DNA of 64,000 nucleotides from Allomuricauda sp. (lineage in GTDB: Bacteria > Bacteroidota > Bacteroidia > Flavobacteriales > Flavobacteriaceae). Each line of letters begins with the position of its first letter. Position 1 is the stretch's first letter. Shown in pieces: positions 11,681 through 22,065 of this stretch. The DNA lies in assembly GCA_030148335.1 (NCBI GenBank), contig JASBTQ010000022.1, positions 1-64,000 of the forward strand. The letters run 5' to 3'. The notes below the pieces were generated by a model that was not told the DNA's origin, searched no databases, and saw only the letters and a program-made list of their open reading frames with translations. A program made the position numbers and the translations under genes.

Positions 11681-14416
11681 TTAAAAGCTTATCGCCAAAT
11701 TCAAAAAATAGGTTCTTCCATAGCTGTACCAATATTTGGGACCAAAGGATGGCGAACCGCTCTGGTTGTCCTGCTGCCACTGTCCAAAATTCCCGTTCCG
11801 GCTCTGTTCATAACCGCCTGTCCTGAATATGGAGTCGAAGAGGTTACCCACACTCGCAAAAGCACTGATGTACTTTTTGCCCACAATCCACGATTTTCCA
11901 CCTACCAAATTGAGCAGGTAGATATCGTCCATGTTCCTTTGCTTCAACAATTTTTCCAAATTTTCAGAAGTGGCTTCCGGAAATGGCTCCCCGGTTTCCG
12001 GATCCAACAAAAAACTTTGCGTCCTGGTAATGGTCGAAATGCTGACATAATTATTGGTAAGATAATTGGCCGTGGCCCCGGCCCACCAATATTTTGGCGA
12101 TCGGTATTCCAACCCAAGGGCAAAGGCAGTCTGTGGGCCTTGGGCCAATTTCAACCCTTTTAGGGAAGCAATGCCCAAATCGATGGTACCTTCGGGATCG
12201 ATCAGGTCTTCCTCGGGGCCAGCGGTGTCAAAATTGATCTGCACGTTGGGGTCGCTGGCATATACATAATGTCCTACATTGCCCACGACGGTCAATTTTA
12301 CGCTGGAAGAAGGTTCGTACTCCAACCCGAATTCAATCCCTTTGTGCAGTTTGTCCAGATCCGTGATGACCTCTTGCACGAAATCGGAACCGAGACCTGA
12401 GTCCACAAAGAAGAAATTGATGTCAGTTGTGTTCTGGAACCGGGTGTAGAAGGCACTTATCCGACCGGTCAATTGTGGCAACCGGACAAAATAATTGAGA
12501 TCCAGGGAGGCGATGGTCTCCTTTTGAAGCGCTGGGACCACTTCGTTGTTCTCCCTAGGATTGATGAAACTGTTCTGAAGGGTCGGCGGTCTTTCCATTT
12601 TTGCCCCATTTGCCGTGAACCAATGTCTTCCCGTCAGGAAATAGCTGACACCGCCCTTGAGCCCCAAACTTGAAAACGTCACTTTATCGCTAGGGCCAAA
12701 GGAGTTTTCCAAAAACCGTTCATTTTTGAACAGCCCGTTTCGCTGTGCATTCAAACTGGCATAGGAAACTGAGGCAAAACCCGTCAATTTATTGCTGGTG
12801 TATGATCCTTGCGCAAAGGTCTCCAGTTGAGAAGCATCCATTTGATAGTGGTAATTGGACCTATCTCCCTCCATTTTTTGGAGACTTCCATCCATATCGT
12901 TCAAGGTTTGGGAAAAGGCATCCATGTCCTCATAAAAGTCTGCTCCCAACAAGTCCTTGATCTGTGCATAGTTCTCTGATGCCGTGGACTTGAAATTTCC
13001 GCCAAAACTGAATTGCAAACGGTCATTCGGGCTATAAGTCAAGTTGCTGGATACTGTAATCGTTTTATCATCCGACACATCATCATAAAGAATATAGGCC
13101 GCCTTCCCGTCATTTTCACCATTGGCGGTATATAGTTGCTCCCAGACCGTTTGTGGGTCTGTCAAGAATGCTTCCTTCGCCAAGTTTGCATTGATAAAAT
13201 CAGCCCCAATGGAACTGTTGATGTGATAGCTGGGCAGATAGCGATAGTAGGTGGGGTCTGGATTGGGGGCATTGAAATAGCCCAATCGGCTCCTTGCATG
13301 GGTGCCAAATTGATAGGCGATTCCGATGTTCCATTGCAATTTTTCCTGTTGTAAGGCATAATTCACTAGAAAAAGGGGTTCGAAAAGGTCGCGTTCCCTT
13401 GAATTTCGGATTTTCCCATCCTGCTCTCCCCAATAGGGATTATACTGATTCCCCACCAGTTCAAAAACCTCTTCGGTGAGTGCTGCGGAGCGTCCCCGTC
13501 TGTTCCTTGCCAAAATAGAGGTGAACGTGATGCTATTATGCGGATTGAATTGGTATTCCAAGGCCCCGAAAAAGGAGTAGGCATCGTAAAGTGTGCCGTC
13601 CACATAGCCTTCCTTGGCCCATCTGCGTGAGGCCGAGACGGTATAGGCCAGTCCATTCTTGACCAATCCAGAGCTGTAAGTGCCCATCAGCCTGCCTCGA
13701 TAGGTGCGGTTGGAAGCAGAACTGGACAAGCGGACTCCTGGTCTCATCCCGGAAGGCCGGGTATCGATATGGGTATTGCCCAAAATGCCCCCGAAGGTAT
13801 ACGAATTGAGGGAGAGGGTGTTGGTATATTCTTGGTTTCGCAACACATCGTTGAGCCCACCCCAGTTGTTCCATTGGGGCCTCCCGTCAAAAAACTTGTT
13901 CATCGGGATGCCATTGATGAGCACATTTCCGTTTTGCGAATCGTAGCCTCGTACCTTAAAAAAGGCCTGACCAAAATCAAAGGCGGCACGGTTCAGAAAA
14001 ACATCCCTTGTGGATTGCAGAAGCCCCAACGCACCTGAGACGGTTTCCTCATCATCCAGCAATTCGCCATCCGTCAAGGTAATCAGGTTGTCCGTTTTTT
14101 CCTGGACAATGTCCCTTTCGAGATAAAGAATGCCCAAATCGATAGGGCTTCCTTCCAGGTAGAGGGAAAATCGTTTCTCGACAAAATCCTGGGCATAGAT
14201 CCGTAGGATATATTCCCCTGTTTGTTCCACATCGATATTGAAATAGCCGTTCTGATCTGAAGTAAATTCATTTGAAGTGCCCTCCAACAAAAGGGAAGCG
14301 TTCTGAACGGGCAAATCTGTCCCCTTTTCTTGCAGATGCCCTGTAATGACAGTACGTTGTTGTCCGTATTGGGATAGGGAACAACAGAGCACGGCCACGA
14401 GTATAGCTGTTCTCAT
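11681..14416 (-). CDS. TonB-dependent receptor with N-terminal carboxypeptidase-like domain
   Basis: Plug motif FFKVRGYDSQNGNVLINGIPMNKFFDGRPQWNNWGGLND; C-terminal aromatic beta-strand FLNLAISF. Confidence 0.88.
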   Translation of the reverse strand: MRTAILVAVLCCSLSQYGQQRTVITGHLQEKGTDLPVQNASLLLEGTSNEFTSDQNGYFNIDVEQTGEYILRIYAQDFVEKRFSLYLEGSPIDLGILYLERDIVQEKTDNLITLTDGELLDDEETVSGALGLLQSTRDVFLNRAAFDFGQAFFKVRGYDSQNGNVLINGIPMNKFFDGRPQWNNWGGLNDVLRNQEYTNTLSLNSYTFGGILGNTHIDTRPSGMRPGVRLSSSASNRTYRGRLMGTYSSGLVKNGLAYTVSASRRWAKEGYVDGTLYDAYSFFGALEYQFNPHNSITFTSILARNRRGRSAALTEEVFELVGNQYNPYWGEQDGKIRNSRERDLFEPLFLVNYALQQEKLQWNIGIAYQFGTHARSRLGYFNAPNPDPTYYRYLPSYHINSSIGADFINANLAKEAFLTDPQTVWEQLYTANGENDGKAAYILYDDVSDDKTITVSSNLTYSPNDRLQFSFGGNFKSTASENYAQIKDLLGADFYEDMDAFSQTLNDMDGSLQKMEGDRSNYHYQMDASQLETFAQGSYTSNKLTGFASVSYASLNAQRNGLFKNERFLENSFGPSDKVTFSSLGLKGGVSYFLTGRHWFTANGAKMERPPTLQNSFINPRENNEVVPALQKETIASLDLNYFVRLPQLTGRISAFYTRFQNTTDINFFFVDSGLGSDFVQEVITDLDKLHKGIEFGLEYEPSSSVKLTVVGNVGHYVYASDPNVQINFDTAGPEEDLIDPEGTIDLGIASLKGLKLAQGPQTAFALGLEYRSPKYWWAGATANYLTNNYVSISTITRTQSFLLDPETGEPFPEATSENLEKLLKQRNMDDIYLLNLVGGKSWIVGKKYISAFASVGNLFDSIFRTGGYEQSRNGNFGQWQQDNQSGSPSFGPKYWYSYGRTYFLNLAISF

Positions 14417-14513
14417 AGCTTAAAGTAGGTTATCAAAAAAAGAGGTTGTAATTGCTTTACGAGGTATAAAAAGCAAACAATCTTACTTATTTTAGACAAA
14501 AAATCAAAACATA

Positions 14514-15554
14514 ATGCGATCATTAATATGCCTACTTGTATTAATATCGACCTCAATCCATGGGCAAAAGTCCAAAACATATACCCTAAGGACCATTGCC
14601 TTCTATAACCTTGAAAACCTTTTCGATACGCAGAACGATACCCTGACCTTCGATGAGGAGCACACGCCCGAGGGGAGTTACCATTGGACGCCGGAGCTGT
14701 ACCAAAAAAAGATAGGGAACATGACCCGGGTGCTTTCCCAGATAGGCCAGGACGTTTCCAAGACTTCTCCGGATATCATCGGCCTATGTGAATTGGAAAA
14801 TAAAAGGGTTCTGGAAGATTTGATAGCCCATCCTTCTCTTCGGGACAAGGATTATGGCATCGTGCATTTTGATTCCCCGGATATGAGGGGCATAGATGTG
14901 GCCCTACTCTACAAAAAGGCGTCCTTTTTGCCCTCTTCCTTTAAAAGCCATAGACTTCTGCTCTTCGATGATTTGGGCGAGCGAATCTATACCCGTGACC
15001 AACTGGTGGTGGGTGGCACGATGGATCAAGAAGAGGTGCATTTTATTGTGAACCACTGGCCATCCCGAAGGGGTGGGGCGACCAAAAGCCAGCCCAATAG
15101 GATCAAAGCGGCCCTTTTGAACAAGCGTATCATCGACTCCATCCAAGAACTGGACCCAGATGCCAAGGTCATTGCCATGGGCGACCTGAACGACGACCCT
15201 ATCGATGACAGCCTAAAATCCATATTGAAAACCAAGGGCGAAATCCAACAATTGGACAGTACAAGTCTCTACAATCCCATGGAGAAAATGTTCCGGAAGG
15301 GAGTGGGTTCCCTGGCCTATCGGGACAAGTGGAGCCTATTTGACCAATTTTTCATGACCCCGACCCTTGTGAACGACAGCAAGGAAGGGCTTTCATTTTG
15401 GAAAGCGGGCATCTATTCCGAATCTTTCCTCAAAACCAAAAAGGGAAAGTACAAGGGATATCCACTACGTACACATTCCGGAGGAAGTTATACGGGGGGT
15501 TATAGCGATCATTTCCCTGCCTATATCTTTTTGGTGAAGGAGGTTGTTGAATGA
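14514..15554 (+). CDS. Endonuclease/exonuclease/phosphatase family protein (secreted)
   Basis: TIAFYNLENLFDTQND, GLCELEN, VNHWPSRRGG, MGDLNDDP, YSDHFPAYI motifs. Confidence 0.92.
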   Translation: MRSLICLLVLISTSIHGQKSKTYTLRTIAFYNLENLFDTQNDTLTFDEEHTPEGSYHWTPELYQKKIGNMTRVLSQIGQDVSKTSPDIIGLCELENKRVLEDLIAHPSLRDKDYGIVHFDSPDMRGIDVALLYKKASFLPSSFKSHRLLLFDDLGERIYTRDQLVVGGTMDQEEVHFIVNHWPSRRGGATKSQPNRIKAALLNKRIIDSIQELDPDAKVIAMGDLNDDPIDDSLKSILKTKGEIQQLDSTSLYNPMEKMFRKGVGSLAYRDKWSLFDQFFMTPTLVNDSKEGLSFWKAGIYSESFLKTKKGKYKGYPLRTHSGGSYTGGYSDHFPAYIFLVKEVVE

Positions 15555-15612
15555 CGGATTCCTACTTCAAACAGGTAAGCATCAAAAATCGTTCTGTTTA
15601 TCTTTCGACGTC

Positions 15613-15635
15613 CCTTCGACTACGCTCAGGATGAC
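15613..15635. repeat. Fragment of a dispersed intergenic repeat (CTTCGACTACGCTCAGGATGACA type)
   Basis: CCTTCGACTACGCTCAGGATGACA; its reverse strand reads as the familiar spurious peptide CHPERSRRD. Confidence 0.65.
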
Positions 15636-15653
15636 ATCTCAAGGTGACAGAAC

Positions 15654-16091
15654 TCAATTGAACCATTGTGTCCACGGGATACGGCTCAGAATCAACAAGA
15701 GGCCGAGGCCGTAAAAAATGGAAATGGTCTTGAACTTTTTGTCGCTCTCCATAAACTTTTTGTGCCTGGACCACCCAACGGTGATCAAAGCCAGCGCAAT
15801 GATGTTGATGAACGGGTGTTCCACAGCCAAGAGACGTGCAGGGGCATTCAGACCACTCATTCCAAGCGTTTGGATGGCCTTTAAGCCGTTGGCGGAAACA
15901 AAATAGAGCAATAGGCCCACCAACAGTTGGATGTGGCTCAGGATCAATGCAAAGAGACTGATGCGCAAATCCTTGTGCATCGTAAAATCCTTTTTGCCCA
16001 ACCAACCCATCAGGGCATTGACAACTGCAAAAACAAGTACGGCCAAGACAATATAGGCCATGTAGGAGTGTAGGTTCTTGATAATTTCCAT
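15654..16091 (-). CDS. Small integral membrane protein (4 TM, cytochrome-b-like hypothetical)
   Basis: Four hydrophobic segments with His residues (NLHSYMAYIVLA, LILSHIQLLVGLLLYF, VEHPFINIIALALI). Confidence 0.7.
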   Translation of the reverse strand: MEIIKNLHSYMAYIVLAVLVFAVVNALMGWLGKKDFTMHKDLRISLFALILSHIQLLVGLLLYFVSANGLKAIQTLGMSGLNAPARLLAVEHPFINIIALALITVGWSRHKKFMESDKKFKTISIFYGLGLLLILSRIPWTQWFN

Positions 16092-16136
16092 CGGTGTAGT
16101 TTGTGTGGCCTAAAAATACGGAATTTATGTATAAAA

Positions 16137-16160
16137 AAACCCTGCCGATCGGCAGGGTTT
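16137..16160 (-). terminator. Intrinsic terminator downstream of the TBDR
   Basis: AAACCCTGCC-GATC-GGCAGGGTTT with U-tract on the minus strand. Confidence 0.8.
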
Positions 16161-16184
16161 CATATCTTTTTTAAGATATCAACT

Positions 16185-18977
16185 CTAAAAATTATATCTT
16201 ATGCTTACGTTCCAAGTTCTTCCAAAACCGAAAAACACTCTGTTGAATCTATTTATACCGTTCCAATTATCTGCAGGGTCAGTACTAGGTGATGAATTGG
16301 TCTCTGCTTCAGAAATATACAATTCATCAAAAACATTGTTCACATTCAGTCTTAAATTAAGTGACTTTGATTTATCGACACCAAGTAGCATTTTATAAGA
16401 AACTCCTGCATCAAATAAGTCATAAGCAGGCAACTTCAACAAAAAGTCACTATCTGCGCTACCGTCATTATTCTCATCAACAAAATCCGTTGGCCCAAAA
16501 TCTGCATATAAGTTATCGGCATGGAACCAACTAACGTCAAACTTAAGTCTTTCAACTGGCTCAATATCAATTCCTAACAAAGAAGTAAATTGTGCTGCAT
16601 CTCCTACCTTAACACCATCCAAAATAAGATTGGCTTCGCCTACTGGGTTGTTTCCATTATCGAATACTGTACCCGATGGATTTCCAGAATATTCCCAGTT
16701 GCCAATGGAAAGCATTCCATTTACATTTATCATAGAAGTGGGTTTTGCCACAAAATCAACTTCAATACCCGTATGAACCTGCTCTACTCCATTATAATTA
16801 ACAGAACCTTGGAAAACAACATCCCCGTTACCATCCAATCTACTGTAACTATCGGACACAAATCTATCTTTCCATGAAGTTCTATACAAGTTGACATTGG
16901 CATTCAAGAACTGTGATCTAAAACCATAGCCCAGTTCAAGTCCCAAAATCTTTTCGTTGGTAAGTTCTGGATTGATGTCGTTAACAAAGTTTAAGAATAC
17001 TGCATCAAACAAAGGTTGTTTCACATAATAACCGGCGTTTGCAAATACATTGTTCTTTTCATCCAAATTGTAGTTAAGACCACCTTTTATATTTCCCCCA
17101 ACTTTGTTCACCCAATCTGTTGTTTGCTCAGGGTCTGAATCCAAATAGTTGAAAGGGTCTTCTCTTTTAAATCCTTGATTTGATATGGAGCCTTGAACAA
17201 AAGCAGAAATATTGTCTTTGTTATATTCAAGTTGACCAAAAGCTCCCGTCCATCTTACAAAACCTAGGTTATAGTAATCTATCTTCTCCTCATCATCAAT
17301 ATTCTTAAATACATTAAGCGTATTCTTGATGGTAGGAGCATAAGTTTCCCTTACGAAATTGAAGGTGTTGTTTATGTTATCGTTGTCAACATAATAATCC
17401 GCACCCAATAAATCTACCAATCTTCGGTAATGAAAACCTTTGTACGTTCTAAGATCAACACCTAGATCCCAACTCCAGTTTTCATTGATTTCGTTGTTGA
17501 AATTAATAATTGCCCCAAACCAGTTGTGTGAATTAACTGATGAGCGTTGGGAAATACCATTTTCTGGTCCTCCTGTATATGATGAATCATCTTCAAACCC
17601 AAAGGAACTGTTGTTCCCATTGACGAACAAGCCTTGATTTGCCAACTCCCCTCCAAAAGTATAAGTTTGCCTTGGAGTACCGAAGTCAGGCACATTAACC
17701 CCACTGTTCCATGCTTCTATATCATCTACTCTGATTATTCCATCTTCAGTTTTGAAAGTGGAAGAGAAAGACTGATTATTGTTGATCCTTCCTATTGAAC
17801 CTACGGACCCACCCCGTCCAAATGAAGCATATACTACTGTTGATAGTGATGAACGGTCAGAAATGTTCCAATCCCAGTTTATGGATGCTATTGGTTTATG
17901 ATAAAAGTTTCCTCCAAATGTAAACTCCTTTCCATTTCGATAGCCCCAATCGCTATTGTAGCGAATGTCAGGGTCAGTACCATTGCCAAACCTGATATAA
18001 TCGTTGATCGTTGGTGCAAAACTCCTTTGATTATGTTGTTGGGGAGCACCGGTTACAGTAAACTGGAAGCTATGGTCATCGTTTGGGTTGTAGCCAAGTG
18101 CAAAAAAGTAATTATATCCTTCAAAGCTGGTGCCATCGGCATATCCATCCCCTGCGGTTCTACTGAGCAACAAAGAAGCGGATAAACCATTATCCATTAT
18201 ACCTGTATTGTACGATACAAGTGTCTTAAGGTAATTATTGTTTCCAACAGATGTCGAAACGGCACCTCCTTCTGTTCTATCAGCACTTTTGGTCACCACA
18301 TTGATTGTACCTCCAACTGATGAAATTGCCAGTTTGGAAGACCCTAGTCCTCTTTGAACTTGCATAGCAGAGGTAACATCGCTCAATCCTGCCCAGTTGC
18401 TCCAATAGACAATTCCATTTTCCATATCATTCACTGGAACGCCATTGATCATGACAGCAGAATTTTGGGTGTCAAAACCACGGATATTGATTCTGGCATC
18501 TCCAAAACCACCACCTTGTTTGGTAACATAAATTGAAGGGGTAGATTTTAAAATTTCAGGGAATTCTTGAGAACCAAGTTTCTCTTGAATCTCAGCGGCC
18601 CTAATTGTTGAAACTGCAACAGGAGTCTTTCTATCTTTGGCAATGTCCATTACTCCCGTAACAACAACACCTTCCAATTCCTCGGCATCAGGCTGTAGGG
18701 CAATGGTACCAACACTACCTGTAGTAGTAAAAGGAACACTTTTGCTCACAAATCCGATATAGGAAATGAGCAGGGTCCCGGAACTTTGGTTGACTTCCAA
18801 AGTAAAGTTTCCATCAAAATCTGTTGATGTACCTGTGCTGGTTCCCTTCACCATCACAGTTGCCCCTGGAAGCGGACCACCCAGTTCCCCGTCTGTGACC
18901 GTACCAGTAAGAGTTCCTTGTGAAAATGCCATTGCGGACATCAAAACTGCCGCAAAAGCCAAGTAGATTCTTTTCAT
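16185..18977 (-). CDS. TonB-dependent receptor (SusC-style N-terminus)
   Basis: GTVTDGELGGPLPGATVMVKGTSTGTSTDFDGNFTL; plug INIRGFDTQNSAVMINGVPVNDMENGIVYWSNWAGL. Confidence 0.92.
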   Translation of the reverse strand: MKRIYLAFAAVLMSAMAFSQGTLTGTVTDGELGGPLPGATVMVKGTSTGTSTDFDGNFTLEVNQSSGTLLISYIGFVSKSVPFTTTGSVGTIALQPDAEELEGVVVTGVMDIAKDRKTPVAVSTIRAAEIQEKLGSQEFPEILKSTPSIYVTKQGGGFGDARINIRGFDTQNSAVMINGVPVNDMENGIVYWSNWAGLSDVTSAMQVQRGLGSSKLAISSVGGTINVVTKSADRTEGGAVSTSVGNNNYLKTLVSYNTGIMDNGLSASLLLSRTAGDGYADGTSFEGYNYFFALGYNPNDDHSFQFTVTGAPQQHNQRSFAPTINDYIRFGNGTDPDIRYNSDWGYRNGKEFTFGGNFYHKPIASINWDWNISDRSSLSTVVYASFGRGGSVGSIGRINNNQSFSSTFKTEDGIIRVDDIEAWNSGVNVPDFGTPRQTYTFGGELANQGLFVNGNNSSFGFEDDSSYTGGPENGISQRSSVNSHNWFGAIINFNNEINENWSWDLGVDLRTYKGFHYRRLVDLLGADYYVDNDNINNTFNFVRETYAPTIKNTLNVFKNIDDEEKIDYYNLGFVRWTGAFGQLEYNKDNISAFVQGSISNQGFKREDPFNYLDSDPEQTTDWVNKVGGNIKGGLNYNLDEKNNVFANAGYYVKQPLFDAVFLNFVNDINPELTNEKILGLELGYGFRSQFLNANVNLYRTSWKDRFVSDSYSRLDGNGDVVFQGSVNYNGVEQVHTGIEVDFVAKPTSMINVNGMLSIGNWEYSGNPSGTVFDNGNNPVGEANLILDGVKVGDAAQFTSLLGIDIEPVERLKFDVSWFHADNLYADFGPTDFVDENNDGSADSDFLLKLPAYDLFDAGVSYKMLLGVDKSKSLNLRLNVNNVFDELYISEAETNSSPSTDPADNWNGINRFNRVFFGFGRTWNVSIRYNF

Positions 18978-19149
18978 TTAATTCAGTGTTTTAAGTAATT
19001 AATTAGCCCTGCAAATGTGATTCATTTTTGACACACCGCGATTAAGCCAAGGTTAAAAAAGAACGTTTTGATTAACACAAAATTAACAAACAAAGTTAGC
19101 TGACAAACAATTGTTTAGGGTTTTTATCCACAAATAAGAACCTCGCAGC

Positions 19150-20781
19150 CTACTCCTTAAAAAATTGCAGAAGATGTAGCGTGGAGCTGTCGTGCTTGCC
19201 GATTTCTGAATTTCCCATCTCAGAAAGGATGGTATTGGCCAATTGCTTGCCCAATTCCACCCCCCATTGGTCATAACTAAAGATGTTCCACACAATCCCT
19301 TGGACGAATATCTTATGCTCATAAAGGGCAATCAGGGCGCCCAGGCTCTTAGGGGTGAGTTTTTGGATCAAGATGGTGTTGGTGGGCTTGTTACCCTCAA
19401 ATACTTTAAAGGGATAAAGGGCCTTAAGCTGGTCTTCGGGAAGTTTTTTCAATTCTGCCTTGGCCTCTTCCGCCGTCTTTCCGTTCATCAGGGCCTCGGT
19501 CTGGGCAAAGAAGTTGGCCATGAGCTTGTCGTGGTGGTCCTTATCGCCATAGAGGGATTCCTTGAAACCAATAAAATCGGTAGGGATCAGTTTGGTCCCT
19601 TGATGGATCAGTTGGAAGAACGCATGTTGTGAATTGGTGCCGGGCTCTCCCCAAATAATGGTCCCGGTCTGGTGGGAAACCCTGTTCCCGTTCCGGTCCA
19701 CACTCTTGCCATTGCTCTCCATGATGCCCTGTTGCAGATAGGCTGAAAAGCGATGCAGGTATTGTGTATAAGGAATGATGGCTTCCGTTTCGGCACCAAA
19801 AAAGTTATTGTACCAAACGCTGATGAGCGCCAAAACAACAGGCATGTTCTTCTGGAATGTGGTTTCCCTGAAATGAAGGTCCATTTCGTGTGCCCCGTCC
19901 AATAGTTCCTCGAAATTTTTATATCCTACGGAAAGGGCAATGGAAAGTCCAACGGCACTCCAAAGGGAAAAACGACCTCCTACCCAGTCCCACATGGGGA
20001 ACACATTTTCATCGGCTATGCCAAATTCCGCGATTTTTTCCAGATTGGTGGACACAGCCGCAAAATGAAGGGCCACATCTTTCTCTGCGGCACTCTTCAA
20101 AAACCATTTCTTAATGGTAAGTGCGTTGGTTAGGGTCTCCTGTGTGGTGAATGTTTTGGAAACAATCACAAAAAGTGTGGTCTCTGGGTCGAGTTCCTTC
20201 AGCACTTCATGTACGTGGTCTCCGTCCACATTGCTCACGAAGTGCATCTTGAGATGGTTCTTGTAGAATTTTAGGGCCTCGGTGACCATTACAGGCCCAA
20301 GGTCAGAACCCCCGATGCCAATATTGACCACATCGGTAAAGGCCTTGCCCGTAAAGCCCTTTCTTTTTCCGGAAATGACCTCTTCCGAAAAGGACTTGAT
20401 TTTTTCCCTGACCTCGAAGACCTCATCCACGATGTTCTCCCCGTCCACAAAAATTTTGTCACCTTTTTTTGCCCTTAGTGCCGTATGCAGAACGGCCCTT
20501 CCTTCGGTCTGGTTTATAAGGTCCCCTTCAAAATAGCTTTTGACGGCCCCTTTCAGTCCCACCTCTTCGGCAAGTTCAAAAAGCAACGACAGGGTTTCTT
20601 CGGTGATCCTATTCTTTGAATAGTCCACCAAAAAATCGTTCCAGGACAGCATCAGGTTTTTACCGCGGTCCTTGTCCGCAGCAAACAGTTCTTTTATCTG
20701 TGTGTCCTTATGTTGTTCGTAATGTGCTAAAAGTTTGTTCCAGGCCTTGGTGGTAGTGGGGTCTATTTTGGGTAATGCCAT
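19150..20781 (-). CDS. pgi: Glucose-6-phosphate isomerase
   Basis: [57 protein letters not shown]. Confidence 0.98.
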   Translation of the reverse strand: MALPKIDPTTTKAWNKLLAHYEQHKDTQIKELFAADKDRGKNLMLSWNDFLVDYSKNRITEETLSLLFELAEEVGLKGAVKSYFEGDLINQTEGRAVLHTALRAKKGDKIFVDGENIVDEVFEVREKIKSFSEEVISGKRKGFTGKAFTDVVNIGIGGSDLGPVMVTEALKFYKNHLKMHFVSNVDGDHVHEVLKELDPETTLFVIVSKTFTTQETLTNALTIKKWFLKSAAEKDVALHFAAVSTNLEKIAEFGIADENVFPMWDWVGGRFSLWSAVGLSIALSVGYKNFEELLDGAHEMDLHFRETTFQKNMPVVLALISVWYNNFFGAETEAIIPYTQYLHRFSAYLQQGIMESNGKSVDRNGNRVSHQTGTIIWGEPGTNSQHAFFQLIHQGTKLIPTDFIGFKESLYGDKDHHDKLMANFFAQTEALMNGKTAEEAKAELKKLPEDQLKALYPFKVFEGNKPTNTILIQKLTPKSLGALIALYEHKIFVQGIVWNIFSYDQWGVELGKQLANTILSEMGNSEIGKHDSSTLHLLQFFKE

Positions 20782-22061
20782 TACTGGTTATAGGTTATGA
20801 GGGTTTCTTCAGGTTCTGGGGCGGGTTCCATGAATTCTATGCAGTCCAATTGTGCTTTTAGTGGCTCAATGTGCTCTATATATTGTGTGCGGAGCGAATC
20901 TATAATGGGTTCCGCTGATGGGAGCTCCTCTCGCAAGGGATCCACTTGCCTGCCGTTCTTCCAAAAACGATAGCACACGTGTGGGCCTCCCGTATTTCCG
21001 GTCATCCCTATCCAACCGATCACATCTCCCTGACGGACAAAATCGCCCCTTTTCACATTCTGGGCCTTCATGTGAAGGTATTGGGTGCTATAGATGCTGT
21101 TGTGCTTGATCTTGACGTATTTTCCGTTTCCACCCCTTCGAGTGGATTCGGTCACTGTTCCATCTGCCGTGGCAATGATGGGTGTGCCTATCGGAGCGGC
21201 ATAGTCCGTTCCTTTGTGGGGACGCACTTTGTATCCGTAATAGGCTATCCTTCGGGTTAGGTTGTACCTTGATGACAGCCTGTATCCAAACTTGATGGGT
21301 GCCCTTAGAAAAGTGCTCCTCAGGTTATTGGCCTCCTGATCATAGTAATCCAAAATATTGTTGACGGAATCGGTCACATACGGGAAAGCGTAGATAGGCC
21401 TCCCCTTGTGTTCAAAATAGGCCGCCTTTATACGACCACGACCTGCATAGATGCTGTCGTTGATGTATCGCTCATCAAAGATGACCTTGAATTTGTCGCC
21501 CTTTTCCAGTTTGAAAAAGTCGATGGTCCAGGCATAGATTTCCGAAAGTCCGATGGTGACGCTGTAATCCACGCCCAAATTGTCCATGGTCAAGGAAAGG
21601 TTGTTGTCGATGATGCCTCCCACTTCCCTTTCCACCAATTTCACTTTTCGTTTGCTCTTGTAGGCCACGGCACTGTCCCTAAGATCGACCACGGTATAAT
21701 TGATCCTGTCGTCTTGGTAGATGAACACTTTTGCAGCTTCGGAAGTGTCCTTGGACTTAAGAATAAGATAGGGGTTGCCGATTTTGATCTTCCTAACATC
21801 GAAAGTGTCCCTATAGTTTTCGGAAATGGCAGCGATCTTGGGGTAGTCCACTTTGTTTCGGAGCATGAGTTCGCCAAAGCTGTCACCCGATCTTACGGTA
21901 TCGCGGACCACATTGAACTCCTCCAGGTTGAACCCATAATGCAGGACGGGAGGTTTTTCTATCGTTTCCACTATTGCCACTTCATCGACCGGTTCCTTGG
22001 CCTGTTTGCACGACACCAATACCATCAGTGTCAAGATTGCCCCAATACATTTTTGCATCAC
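20781..22061 (-). CDS. M23 family metallopeptidase lipoprotein
   Basis: [43 protein letters not shown]; stop overlaps pgi start (TAATG). Confidence 0.93.
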   Translation of the reverse strand: MMQKCIGAILTLMVLVSCKQAKEPVDEVAIVETIEKPPVLHYGFNLEEFNVVRDTVRSGDSFGELMLRNKVDYPKIAAISENYRDTFDVRKIKIGNPYLILKSKDTSEAAKVFIYQDDRINYTVVDLRDSAVAYKSKRKVKLVEREVGGIIDNNLSLTMDNLGVDYSVTIGLSEIYAWTIDFFKLEKGDKFKVIFDERYINDSIYAGRGRIKAAYFEHKGRPIYAFPYVTDSVNNILDYYDQEANNLRSTFLRAPIKFGYRLSSRYNLTRRIAYYGYKVRPHKGTDYAAPIGTPIIATADGTVTESTRRGGNGKYVKIKHNSIYSTQYLHMKAQNVKRGDFVRQGDVIGWIGMTGNTGGPHVCYRFWKNGRQVDPLREELPSAEPIIDSLRTQYIEHIEPLKAQLDCIEFMEPAPEPEETLITYNQ

Positions 22062-22065
22062 TATC

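Noticed and set aside
15598-16005. 135-aa minus-strand ORF ending in TLRCHPERSRRDVER
   Set aside because: The CHPERSRRD tail is the classic spurious translation of a dispersed repeat, and the rest overlaps the better-supported membrane protein in another frame.
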